From Legionella genomosp. 1 (GTDB lineage: Bacteria > Pseudomonadota > Gammaproteobacteria > Legionellales > Legionellaceae): a stretch of 18,406 nucleotides of DNA. Below, one piece after another: positions 1-7,314 of this stretch; within the stretch, counting starts at the first letter, position 1, and each line of letters starts with the position of its first letter. The position numbers and the translations under genes are program-made. The DNA is taken from positions 1 through 18,406 of the forward strand of contig CAMBDN010000018.1 in NCBI GenBank assembly GCA_945865355.1, given 5' to 3'. Below the pieces are notes generated by a model. That model worked only from the letters and a program-made list of their open reading frames with translations, had not been told where the DNA came from and ran no database searches.

Positions 1-70
1 ACAAACCAGTTGCAGTTGCATATTTGTTTTGACAAATCAGATAGTCAGTATAAATATCAAGCATGTCCAT
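1..70 (-). CDS. Transposase N-terminus, IS4/IS701-like, cut by window edge
   Basis: Only the first 23 codons are present; the gene continues beyond position 1. They read M-D-M-L-D-I-Y-T-D-Y-L-I-C-Q-N-K and then a Y-A-T-A-T-G-L motif. From memory of the family, this resembles the start of IS4/IS701-type DDE transposases, where an ATATGLS segment follows a short helix. A strong purine-rich ribosome binding site (AGGGAGGG, complement of 75-83) lies 5-8 bases upstream of the ATG, which supports a true start here. A second in-frame ATG lies at 64. The catalytic part is out of view, so the family is tentative and activity cannot be judged. Confidence 0.5.
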   Translation of the reverse strand, partial: MDMLDIYTDYLICQNKYATATGL

Positions 71-140
71 GCTATCCCTCCCTAAAACCAGGAGGCGAAT
101 TTTAATGGATTTTAGCTATGAGGCAAGGATCAGTGCGTAA
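1..140 (-). mobile_element. End of an IS4/IS701-like insertion sequence
   Basis: The DNA between the transposase start at 70 and the break in the neighbouring IS1634 reading frame at about 135-141 is best read as the terminal non-coding part of this element. The exact tip and inverted repeat cannot be fixed because the other end lies outside the window. The element appears to have inserted into the IS1634-type transposase gene to its right. Confidence 0.4.
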
Positions 141-668
141 GGTGAGTGACAGCATAACTTGCTTTAAGTCGGGTCGGTTAGCCTTTGAATAACCGTAGGT
201 CGGCGTAGGCGCATCTTCAGTAACATCAATATCATCATAACGTCCATGTAATACAAAGCTGGTTGAGTCCAAATGTAATCGTTGACCAAGTATTCCTTGT
301 TCACGTGCTATCTCAAATGCAATCTCAGAGTACAGTTTGGTCACGCCATAATCTGCAATTTTATCCAGGCATCGACCTAAACAATCATCATTTAAATGCT
401 CAGCATTAACCTCTGAACCTAATAACTGCGCAACAGGTTTGTCTTGAAAAAAATGGGTGGTCATTGAAAGACGGCTGTTCATAAAACCAAGGCCATTCAG
501 CACCATTGCCGCCACACGACGACCATAGGTCACAAGACCTCCTTTACGTTCATTCAAAGCAAGACGGGCATCAATCTTTTCAATAATTCCTAACTCTCGT
601 ATGGTGGCCGCAACCAATCCAAGATGACCCAACTGCTCACTACTTACGGTATCGCGATTTAATGACAT
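102..668 (-). pseudogene. IS1634-family (DUF4277) transposase, 3' truncated
   Basis: About 188 codons of an IS1634-type transposase remain; full-length relatives have roughly 500 or more residues. The N-terminal DUF4277 region is clear, with the segment S-R-L-S-M-T-T-H-F-F and the HLNDDCLGRCLD motif. It is followed by LHLDSTSFVLHG, which carries the first catalytic Asp (about residue 134), and then GYSKANRPDLKQ. Family similarity stops after VMLSLT at about 141; the last dozen codons (LRTDPCLIAKIH) look like foreign sequence read through to a chance stop. I chose the ATG at 668, giving MSLNRDTVSS; the frame stays open upstream to 716. The second and third catalytic residues are missing, so it cannot be active. 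Its truncation coincides with the neighbouring IS end. Confidence 0.8.
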
Positions 669-716
669 GGCTTCAAAAAATAAAAAAACATGCGCGCTAG
701 CATACGGTATTACCAC

Positions 717-1171
717 GTTGATTGATTTGATCTATCTCTTGTTATCGATTGATCTTTGTCTTGATTTGAACTCAATGGGGGCTTTCAGAGCCTTTTAATT
801 GAAAATTACTTCAAATTAGCTGCGGAACATCGGTTATATCAATAAAAAGTGTTATGAATTTATATTTTTCTTCTCTTCATTGCTGGCGTATTTCCAGATG
901 GCTCCTCTGACGTTAGCATGAGTGGGTGTCTATTCTCTTTTGTGATGATTCAATAATTACCCTAATAACCAACAACATATTGTGGGAATTGAAAATCTAT
1001 TTTTGGATGGCCGACAAGAGCACAAGAAAGGTCTTTTCACATTGTTGAAAAATTAACAGTAGCGTTTTCATGAACACATTCTTTATCATGGTTTTGTATT
1101 TTAAATAATGACGACGCATTCAATTTAAGGGTCAAATCATGTTGGTAAAATTCTTGAGACCCTTGTTTATT
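717..1171. other. Gene-free region beside tRNA-Pro
   Basis: About 455 AT-rich bases without a convincing gene on either strand; only frames of about 20 codons or fewer are open from an ATG. The part next to 717 should hold the outer end of the IS1634-type element, but I could not identify its terminal repeat. A short inverted repeat (AAGGGTC at 1127-1133, GACCCTT at 1158-1164) lies just downstream of the tRNA. It has a 24-base loop and no T-run, so I do not call it a terminator. Confidence 0.5.
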
Positions 1172-1248
1172 TGGTCGGAGTGACAGGAATTGAACCTGCG
1201 ACCCCTGCCTCCCGAAGACAGTGCTCTACCAGGCTGAGCTACACTCCG
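1172..1248 (-). tRNA. tRNA-Pro (anticodon CGG), CCA encoded
   Basis: Read on the minus strand, this 77-base gene folds as a full cloverleaf. The 7-bp acceptor stem is CGGAGTG with CACTCCG. The D arm contains AGCTCAGCCTGGTAGAGC, the anticodon loop is TTCGGGA with CGG at 1214-1212, and the T arm contains GGTTCAATTCC. The discriminator A at 1175 and the CCA at 1174-1172 are encoded. CGG reads the proline codon CCG. The gene starts 21 bases after the ispB stop codon on the same strand, so it may be cotranscribed with ispB and released by RNase processing. Confidence 0.96.
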
Positions 1249-1269
1249 AACGTGTCATTTTACTTGTTC

Positions 1270-2238
1270 TTAATGATCACGATGTATGGCGTATTTTGCA
1301 AGCTCGGCAAGGGCGTCTTTGTACTTTGAGGCTGGCAAAACTTGTAAAGCGGAAATAGCGAGGTCTACCTCGATCGCTGCTATGCTCCGCGTATAATCGA
1401 TGGCTTTTGTTGCGGCGACTGCGTCCAAGATTTCAGGTAAATATTGCAACGTACCTTTTTCTAAACTTTGTTTGATTTTTAATTGTTGTTCGCTGGTACA
1501 ATGTTTTAAAGCATGGATCAAGGGGAGGGTGGCTTTGCCGTCTGCTAAATCATCACCGATATTTTTACCAATGGTTTGCGCGTCTGAGCAATAATCCAAT
1601 GCGTCGTCAATCAACTGAAATGCATTTCCTAGGTGGAGTCCGTAATCGTACAAACCTTTTTGGACAGTCTCATCAGCTTTGTTTACTAGCGCACCTAAAC
1701 TTGATGAGGCAGCAAATAATAGGGACGTCTTGGCGCGAATGACGTCAAAATATTCATCAATGGTAAGAGCGGAATTATGTCGGTTGGCCAGTTGCTTGAT
1801 TTCTCCACAACCGATTTGGTGTGATATGCCGGCTAATAATCGCATAATGTCTAAATCGCCAACATCAATCATCATTTGCATGTATTGCGTAAATAGATAG
1901 TCGCCCACCAAAATACTAGCTTTGCTGCCCCAAATTTCATTGGCAGTTTCCTGACCGCGCCGCAGCGTCGATTCATCCACGACATCATCATGCAGTAATG
2001 TAGCCGTATGGAAAAACTCGACCATTGCCGCAAGAGTGATATGGTCTTTGCCTTTATAACCACAAGCATAGCTTGAAAGCAGTACCAATAATGGACGTAA
2101 TCGCTTACCACCACTACTGACAATGTGATTTGCTAAATCATCAATTAAACTAATATGAGAGTGGATTTTTTCGATGATTAAAGCGTTGACGGCCGTAAAG
2201 TCTTCACTCACTAAATCTCGCAAATGGTGAATTTCCAT
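1270..2238 (-). CDS. ispB: Octaprenyl diphosphate synthase (polyprenyl synthetase)
   Basis: Cytosolic trans-prenyltransferase that extends farnesyl diphosphate with isopentenyl diphosphate to make the ubiquinone side chain. With the start at 2238 the protein has 322 residues, close to E. coli IspB. Visible family features are GGKRLRP (43-49), the first Asp-rich motif DDVVD (84-88) followed by LRRG, the KTS segment (about 170-172) and the second Asp-rich motif DDALD (211-215). The frame is open upstream to 2313, but I reject that start. The ATG at 2238 has an AGAGGA ribosome binding site at good spacing, and a sigma70-like promoter lies inside the would-be extension. Octaprenyl rather than another chain length is inferred from the closest named family. 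tRNA-Pro follows immediately; a large ankyrin-like gene is divergent. Confidence 0.93.
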   Translation of the reverse strand: MEIHHLRDLVSEDFTAVNALIIEKIHSHISLIDDLANHIVSSGGKRLRPLLVLLSSYACGYKGKDHITLAAMVEFFHTATLLHDDVVDESTLRRGQETANEIWGSKASILVGDYLFTQYMQMMIDVGDLDIMRLLAGISHQIGCGEIKQLANRHNSALTIDEYFDVIRAKTSLLFAASSSLGALVNKADETVQKGLYDYGLHLGNAFQLIDDALDYCSDAQTIGKNIGDDLADGKATLPLIHALKHCTSEQQLKIKQSLEKGTLQYLPEILDAVAATKAIDYTRSIAAIEVDLAISALQVLPASKYKDALAELAKYAIHRDH

Positions 2239-2266
2239 CGCGTGTCCTCTAACAAAGAATAAACGC

Positions 2267-2295
2267 ATGCTAAGCGGGGCATTAATTAATGTCAA
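2267..2295 (-). promoter_or_regulatory. ispB promoter
   Basis: Minus-strand TTGACA (2295-2290) matches the -35 consensus 6/6. A 17-base spacer leads to TAGCAT (2272-2267), a 4/6 match to the -10. The predicted transcript start is near 2260, about 22 bases before the ispB ATG at 2238. This rules out translation from the upstream in-frame start at 2313. Confidence 0.65.
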
Positions 2296-2327
2296 GACGT
2301 TGAAGCCGCTCAAATATAACTCCCAAC

Positions 2328-2357
2328 TTGACCTTGGATCAAAATTACTTTAATAAT
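2328..2357 (+). promoter_or_regulatory. Promoter of the ankyrin-like gene, with flanking direct repeats
   Basis: TTGACC (2328-2333, 5/6 to -35) is separated by 18 bases from AATAAT (2352-2357, 5/6 to -10). The predicted start is near 2364, giving a leader of about 30 bases. The nonamer GGATCAAAA occurs twice, at 2336-2344 in the spacer and at 2368-2376 just after the predicted start. The copies are 32 bases apart, about three helical turns, so they could be operator half-sites. The promoter is inferred from consensus only. Confidence 0.5.
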
Positions 2358-2393
2358 AGTCAATCAGGGATCAAAAGAAAGTGAGCGAATGCC

Positions 2394-5300
2394 ATGCTTA
2401 ACGATATATTTTCCTGGTTTACCGGTAACCTAGTTGAGCTTGATTTTACTCCACAAAAGCTCACCCGTTCTGTTTTCGAATCTGAACATGCTCATGCCCT
2501 AGTCAGGCGACGCACACTGCTCGCTGATTTATATTCAGCTAGGGGGGATAAAGCCCCCGCAGAGATTATCAGCGATATTGCCAATTTTATTTCTCAACAA
2601 GACTCCTGTTTAAGTTTCATTGCTTCATTCGCTAAAGAGTTGGGAGCGCTTCCTCATGTTAATCCATTCTTATTATCACTCAAATATTTAATAGCAGTGG
2701 GTGATGATGATAAATTTATTGACCAAAAAGAGGAAAAAATAAACCGTATTTTTTTTGAGTTATTGCGTGAAAACAAAGAAGAAGCGTTGGCATTTTTTTA
2801 CGCAAACCAGAAATATTTCGATGGATATATGCAAGTTAATTTGATGGTATCTGCAGAAAAAACAACGGATTATTTGGCTCAGTTGACCACAAAACTACAT
2901 GCTCAAGAAAACGTATTATCGATTGTTCACTATTTTGAGCAATGCCTTGATGATGAAGAAAAATTTGCAGCGATGGTGTTGTGGATGGTGAGGCGAGGTT
3001 TGTTGAGTCATCGGATCATCGAAACGGATTTGTTGCAGAAATTCATGCTATATCATGCTGCCTGGTTAGGTACCCCGAATAATTCTGTTCAACATTTTTA
3101 TAATTTGCTGGGGATGTTTCCTGAAACGCGCGAATTGGTTGAGGAAGCAAGCAAAGTTCAATGCGAGGATCGTAGTTTTCATTGCGAAGAGGGTGGGACT
3201 CACTCTCATTCGATCAAGGGGGCGCTTTCACTACAAAGCACATTACATCGAGTCGAGATCAAGGTATCACCACTTGAATTTACGCCTACTGCTGAGAATT
3301 TTGACGCACTATATAGCTTATTCGGTTCTCTCTTTCTTAATGATGCTCTCCGTTGGCATGCTGGCTGCGACAATGCTACTTGGCGTGCAGCCTTACATGA
3401 TTTCTTCAATCGAGAGGCTTCTATTGCAGAGCAATTACCCATATTACTTAACTTTATCGGAGGCGGGGGGCGCTCTAGCGTTTTAAAAGCGTTGGCATCA
3501 TTGATTGATGATGCCACAGTAGAGAAACTTGTTACTCGCCACAGCGGATCAGTGTTGCACTTGTTGCCCTATAAACCATTTTTGTTGAACAGGGTAGATG
3601 AGGGCTTTATTACACATTACCTCGATGAAATAAAGTTGTTACAAAGTGAAGCATGGGATGTGATTTCTCAACTTCTAGCGGTGTTGGTTGCTTTCCGAGA
3701 TGTCAACAAAGCAGTGGCTTTGCAGGTATACGAAGCGATTGTTGATTTGGTTCTAGAGCATCCACACGTTCTGGATGATGACTATTTATTAAAGCAATTA
3801 AGAAAAATTCCTGAGGCAGAGACCATTTTAACCAACAGGTATCAACAGCTGCAGTCGCAATTCGATCGCTGCGTTACAGAACAAGTTGTTACCGGCACAT
3901 TGAATACAGCAAATTACCACATTATTGAAGATAGTTGGCTAAATTTATCGCGTAAAGTGGTGTTGTTAAACGAAATCATTTCTATACCAAACAACTGCCC
4001 CAATGATAAATACAGGTTGCAAGCCCATTGGGCCAAATCGTATTTTTCAATGCATGCGGGTACGTTCGTTATCGATGATTACGTTGAGGCTTTAGAGGTC
4101 GTTCCTGAGTTATTGGCTGACCGTGTGAGTGAATATGAACGCGTGTTGATAGAGTTACTGACGACAATTGACGACGACGGTGTTAGAGATATGATTATTG
4201 CTAAATTCGATGCGAATGAGGCGAGAAGAGACCAATGGCTGCAGACGGATTATAGTAATGGCTGTGTGTTTAATCGAGCCGCTGAACACGGAAATGTTGG
4301 GTTGATCCGCTGGTTAGAACGCAGAGTTGTCATTGACCCTGATGCTATCAATCATGCAGTACGGATAGCCGCTGATGCTCAACAATGGAATGTGGTTGAA
4401 TATTTCTGCAGTGCGTCACTTCATAAACCACAACAAGCCGTGTTGAAAGAGTTGCTGAGTTTGGCTGCAAAGGCGGGACAGTCAAGAACCATACAATTCC
4501 TTTGTGATGGGGCAGTTACCCAGTTGCAGGCGAAACACATTGAACAGGTTTTAAATTGTGGCGCTGCGTATGGTTACTTAAACATTGTGGAATACTGCTG
4601 TCATCGAGATACATGCGCGCCATCAGCTACTATGGTAGCGAAAGCTTTAAAAAGATCGATCCAACTCGGTCATGGGGATGTTGGTCGTTTTATCGGTAAT
4701 TTGCCACCCAATGCACAATTGTTAACTGTTGTTGAGCGTGAGTTGGTTCATGCAGCAATGCACGATCAAGTGTCCATTGTGCAACTCCTTTGTGATTTGT
4801 TAACCAATACTCCAAGGCAGCCAGTCATCGAGGAGGCCTTTATCAAGGCGATCAAATTTGGCAATCTAAAGGCCGCGCAATCGCTTTATAACTTACCCAT
4901 AAATGCTCCGCGTCAGAAGGCCATTGACGAGGCACTTGAGGCGGCAATTGCAAATGGCTATCTGCCTGGGGTTCAATTTTTATTTCATTTGCCCGCACGC
5001 TGTCCGCGCCAAGGCGCTGTTGAACGTGCTTTAGTCCAAGCTATTCATTCCAAACGTCTTGATATCGTACAATTTTTATGTGGTTTAGACGTGGCGTCAC
5101 CACGCCCGCATATGATTAATCAAGCTATCTTATTAGCAGCTAAATTGGGGAATTTACCCATGGTTGTATTTTTTGGGCGCTTGGTCAATTCAAAATTAAT
5201 TGAGCAAACAATACAAGTTGCAGCGAAGCAGGGTCATTTAGGCATTGTCCAATGTTGTTGCGAAATAAAACCACCCAGCCGAAAAGCAATGTTTGATGCT

Positions 5301-5705
5301 CGTAAGAAAGCAATGTCTAGCGGACACAACGACGTAGCCGACTATTTTAGTGGGTTGTTGGAGCCAGCAACAGTCGGCTCGCGGCTTTCTTTGCCCCCAA
5401 GTGGAGCTGCTGCATTTGTACCTCATCTTGAGTTACCCGTCGAAACAAGTTTACTAGCGCATCCTGAACCCCGGCGAGCCACAGGGTCACCGAGGTTTGT
5501 TGCAGCACGCTCTTTAGAGCGGGCGAATATGCTAAGAAAAAGCTCAAGTTGCCAAGCATTGGACGCATTCGGAATGTTTGGTTCTCGAGGGGGGCTTGTT
5601 CGAGCTAGTAGTCTTTCAGAATTGAGCGCTCCCTCTTCTTTAGTGTCTTCAGAGGTGGTGTCGAGTAAATCGCCAATCATGCCATTTTCTTCAACCAGTT
5701 CCTAA
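2394..5705 (+). CDS. Large ankyrin-like repeat protein, putative effector
   Basis: A 1103-residue protein I cannot match to a named gene. Residues 1 to about 620 are predominantly helical-looking with no domain I recognise, no signal peptide and no obvious membrane segment. From about 624 to 990 there are roughly twelve degenerate repeats. The best four (between about 4734 and 5117) are exactly 32 residues each, with the pattern [VI]-E-x-A-L-x-x-A-I-x-x-G-x-L-x-I-V-Q-F-L-C-x-L, ending in a P-R-Q turn. This is the ankyrin helix-turn-helix plan without the usual TPLH motif. Residues about 990-1103 are Ser/Ala/Pro-rich and probably disordered, with RKSSS and RASSLSEL segments. Such proteins in Legionellales are often secreted into the host, but secretion is inference here. 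The ATG at 2394 follows a weak GTGAG site. A terminator and an insertion sequence follow. Confidence 0.75.
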   Translation: MLNDIFSWFTGNLVELDFTPQKLTRSVFESEHAHALVRRRTLLADLYSARGDKAPAEIISDIANFISQQDSCLSFIASFAKELGALPHVNPFLLSLKYLIAVGDDDKFIDQKEEKINRIFFELLRENKEEALAFFYANQKYFDGYMQVNLMVSAEKTTDYLAQLTTKLHAQENVLSIVHYFEQCLDDEEKFAAMVLWMVRRGLLSHRIIETDLLQKFMLYHAAWLGTPNNSVQHFYNLLGMFPETRELVEEASKVQCEDRSFHCEEGGTHSHSIKGALSLQSTLHRVEIKVSPLEFTPTAENFDALYSLFGSLFLNDALRWHAGCDNATWRAALHDFFNREASIAEQLPILLNFIGGGGRSSVLKALASLIDDATVEKLVTRHSGSVLHLLPYKPFLLNRVDEGFITHYLDEIKLLQSEAWDVISQLLAVLVAFRDVNKAVALQVYEAIVDLVLEHPHVLDDDYLLKQLRKIPEAETILTNRYQQLQSQFDRCVTEQVVTGTLNTANYHIIEDSWLNLSRKVVLLNEIISIPNNCPNDKYRLQAHWAKSYFSMHAGTFVIDDYVEALEVVPELLADRVSEYERVLIELLTTIDDDGVRDMIIAKFDANEARRDQWLQTDYSNGCVFNRAAEHGNVGLIRWLERRVVIDPDAINHAVRIAADAQQWNVVEYFCSASLHKPQQAVLKELLSLAAKAGQSRTIQFLCDGAVTQLQAKHIEQVLNCGAAYGYLNIVEYCCHRDTCAPSATMVAKALKRSIQLGHGDVGRFIGNLPPNAQLLTVVERELVHAAMHDQVSIVQLLCDLLTNTPRQPVIEEAFIKAIKFGNLKAAQSLYNLPINAPRQKAIDEALEAAIANGYLPGVQFLFHLPARCPRQGAVERALVQAIHSKRLDIVQFLCGLDVASPRPHMINQAILLAAKLGNLPMVVFFGRLVNSKLIEQTIQVAAKQGHLGIVQCCCEIKPPSRKAMFDARKKAMSSGHNDVADYFSGLLEPATVGSRLSLPPSGAAAFVPHLELPVETSLLAHPEPRRATGSPRFVAARSLERANMLRKSSSCQALDAFGMFGSRGGLVRASSLSELSAPSSLVSSEVVSSKSPIMPFSSTSS
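4257..5361 (+). repeat. Tandem 32-residue ankyrin-like protein repeats
   Basis: About twelve consecutive coding repeats (roughly residues 622-990 of the large protein). Typical unit starts are VERELVHAA, IEEAFIKAI, IDEALEAAI, VERALVQAI, INQAILLAA and IEQTIQVAA. Each is followed by a second helix such as VQFLFHLP or VQFLCGL and a loop often ending in PRQ. Units diverge strongly at the DNA level, so the array is old rather than a recent expansion. Confidence 0.75.
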
Positions 5706-5728
5706 TTTTTTATGACACCAGCAAGATA

Positions 5729-5754
5729 GACTAAATGATTTAGACGTTTTTTTT
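5729..5754 (+). terminator. Rho-independent terminator after the ankyrin-like gene
   Basis: CTAAA (5731-5735), loop TGA and TTTAG (5739-5743) form a short AT-rich hairpin, followed after three bases by eight consecutive T (5747-5754). It lies 25 bases after the stop codon. The stem is weak, but position and T-run fit an intrinsic terminator. Confidence 0.55.
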
Positions 5755-5775
5755 CGCATCCATTGTGGTTGGGAA

Positions 5776-5792
5776 GTGTAATATTTAGGGTT
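5776..5792 (+). repeat. Left terminal inverted repeat of the ISKra4-type element
   Basis: 17 bases beginning GTGTAATATTT; 16 match the complement of the right end at 7194-7210. Confidence 0.85.
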
Positions 5793-5851
5793 TAATTCTA
5801 GTGATTTCTGTGCCATAATGGATACATGGTAATTTGGCATGGTGTCGGATC

Positions 5852-7177
5852 GTGGCGAAATATTATCGAGTAGTCTTTGAAGAATATGAGAGTCAACCCG
5901 AGGCTATTAATCAAGAAAACATTATTTTAGAGGGCGTGGCCGTTGCTCCGACTGACTGCCTTGATTTTGGTATACGTCATGGCCAACAAATGGCTTTAAT
6001 ACAGAGTGTGCAAGATAAAATACTAAAACTTCAGGCTGGGGAAATCACATTTGACAGCAGTAAATGTTCAAAATGTCCGGATGGTATTTTAAAAAAGTAT
6101 GGTTTTAAGGAATCTTGGTTCTATGATGTGTTCAGTGATCACCGGGTCAAATTACCCAAAAGAAGATGTGATAAATGCAAACATGTAGATTCGAGTACTG
6201 TCATTGGATTGCTGGGGAAAGCCTTATCTGGTGAGCTGATTAAACTTCAATCTGAGCTTGGCGCAGAACACAGTTACCGCGAGAGCGAGACTCTGTTTAA
6301 TCAATTTTCACATAAGAATCGTCGTATTAATAATCACGAAAAAATACATACTACAGCAGAGGAATCTGGTGCTTCACTATCTCAATTACATCAAGTTGAA
6401 GAGGACATATTGGTTGCTGAGTGTGCTGATGAACTTATTATTCATGTTGATGGAGGGCATATCAAAAGCACCGAAGCAGGTGAGAGATCGTTCGAGGCCA
6501 TGAGCGCTACTGTTTATAAGCCAAGCGCTGTGAAGTCAAATAGTAAGGACACTAGAAACTATATTGAGAGCAAGCATTGCGCGGCTTCGGCCCTGCTTGA
6601 TTCACAAGCACAAATGAAACGACTCACGATTATAGCCGCCCTCAAACAAGGTTTGACAGCAAAAACTAAGATAACCGCGTTATGTGATGGTGCCGATAAT
6701 TGCTGGAATATTATTGACGCTCTAGAGCCACTAGCTGCATCGATTGATAGAGTATTGGATTGGTTTCATCTGGGCATGAAAATACAAGACATATCATTAC
6801 CAGAATCAATAAAACCGAAACTGATGCGAATAAAATGGCATTTGTGGCGAGGAAATTCTGAACTAGCCATGCTGCGCCTTGCCGAGCTAATCCCTCTCTG
6901 TTCCGATAAATCAGCTGATAAATTAACAAGATTAAGTGGTTACATTAAAAACAATGCCAACAAAATTATCAATTATAGGGAGCGTCATAAAAATGGACTT
7001 CCGTTTACCAGTAATCTTGCTGAGTCTACGGTTGAAAGTTTAATCAATCAGCGATGCAAAGGACAACAACACATGCGCTGGTCGAGGGAGGGATTGGATC
7101 CAATTTTACAAATTAGAGCGGCAATAGCAAGCGATGACTGGAGTAAAAACTGGAGAACCATTGTCTCATCCATTTAA
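5852..7177 (+). CDS. ISKra4-family transposase
   Basis: DDE-type transposase of about 441 residues that would move the surrounding element. The N-terminal third has two CxxC pairs (CSKCPDG and RCDKCKHVD) that look like a zinc-binding DNA recognition module. The catalytic core shows HVDGGHIKS (first Asp), LCDGADNCWNIIDAL (second Asp) and NLAESTVESLINQRCKGQ (Glu), plus LDWFHLGMK and HMRWSREG motifs typical of the family. No frameshift or internal stop is seen, so it may be active. The frame extends to a TTG at 5834. I prefer the GTG at 5852, which gives MAKYYRVVFEEYES, but no strong ribosome binding site decides between them. It is oriented with the ankyrin-like gene and convergent with the leucine operon. 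Confidence 0.9.
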   Translation: MAKYYRVVFEEYESQPEAINQENIILEGVAVAPTDCLDFGIRHGQQMALIQSVQDKILKLQAGEITFDSSKCSKCPDGILKKYGFKESWFYDVFSDHRVKLPKRRCDKCKHVDSSTVIGLLGKALSGELIKLQSELGAEHSYRESETLFNQFSHKNRRINNHEKIHTTAEESGASLSQLHQVEEDILVAECADELIIHVDGGHIKSTEAGERSFEAMSATVYKPSAVKSNSKDTRNYIESKHCAASALLDSQAQMKRLTIIAALKQGLTAKTKITALCDGADNCWNIIDALEPLAASIDRVLDWFHLGMKIQDISLPESIKPKLMRIKWHLWRGNSELAMLRLAELIPLCSDKSADKLTRLSGYIKNNANKIINYRERHKNGLPFTSNLAESTVESLINQRCKGQQHMRWSREGLDPILQIRAAIASDDWSKNWRTIVSSI

Positions 7178-7193
7178 TCCAACGAACAAAAAC

Positions 7194-7210
7194 AACCCCA
7201 AATATTACAC
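7194..7210 (-). repeat. Right terminal inverted repeat of the ISKra4-type element
   Basis: 17 bases ending AAATATTACAC; complementary to the left end with one mismatch. It directly abuts the palindromic block that begins at 7211. Confidence 0.85.
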
Positions 7211-7314
7211 CTCCTGATGGCTATGCGTGCGGCCGCGAAAGCGGCGGAAGCTCGTCCAGAGGTAGATAGGACTTCTGATCCGCTCAGGCGAGGTCCTCAT
7301 GGGTAGAGCCGGAG
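7211..7314. other. GC-rich palindromic block, possible structured RNA or extragenic repeat
   Basis: 104 bases, 62% G+C over the first 100 by hand count, in an AT-rich setting. Outer arms CTCC (7211-7214) and GGCT (7219-7222) pair with GGAG (7311-7314) and AGCC (7307-7310), leaving a TGAT bulge. Inside are a perfect 5-bp hairpin with a GAAA tetraloop (GCCGC 7232-7236, GCGGC 7241-7245) and a second stem-loop, AGGAC (7268-7272) with GTCCT (7293-7297), whose inner part CTGATCCGCTCAG pairs CTGA with TCAG. The GNRA loop favours the plus strand if it is an RNA. It lies between the ISKra4-type right end and the liuE stop, among convergent genes. No T-run follows, so it is not a standard terminator. 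I do not recognise an Rfam family. Confidence 0.5.

Larger units (their letters stand above)
5776..7210 (+). mobile_element. Complete ISKra4-family insertion sequence
   Basis: A 1435-bp element bounded by inverted repeats. The left tip GTGTAATATTTAGGGTT (from 5776) and the complement of the right tip GTGTAATATTTGGGGTT (ending at 7210) match at 16 of 17 positions. It encloses one full-length transposase gene. The flanks (GGTTGGGAA on the left, CTCCTGATG on the right) show no target-site duplication. That suggests either insertion without one or a later rearrangement at one end. Confidence 0.85.

Noticed and set aside
1127..1164. Intrinsic terminator after tRNA-Pro
   Set aside because: The 7-bp stem has a 24-base loop and no T-run on the transcribed strand.
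2239..2313. N-terminal extension of ispB to the upstream start
   Set aside because: A promoter with a perfect -35 lies within it, and the shorter form has a good ribosome binding site and family length.
3139..3486. 115-codon frame overlapping the ankyrin-like gene, with a hydrophobic stretch
   Set aside because: It lies wholly inside the long gene in another frame; the longer frame has clear protein repeats downstream and no break.
7211..7260. Hammerhead ribozyme suggested by CTGATG followed by CGAAA
   Set aside because: The core reads CTGATGG rather than CTGATGA, no stem II closes between the two boxes, and the GAAA is the loop of a perfect hairpin.
7205..7300. Short minus-strand frame (31 codons) through the GC-rich block
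   Set aside because: No ribosome binding site is visible, it ends inside the IS repeat, and the open frame is explained by high G+C and palindromy.
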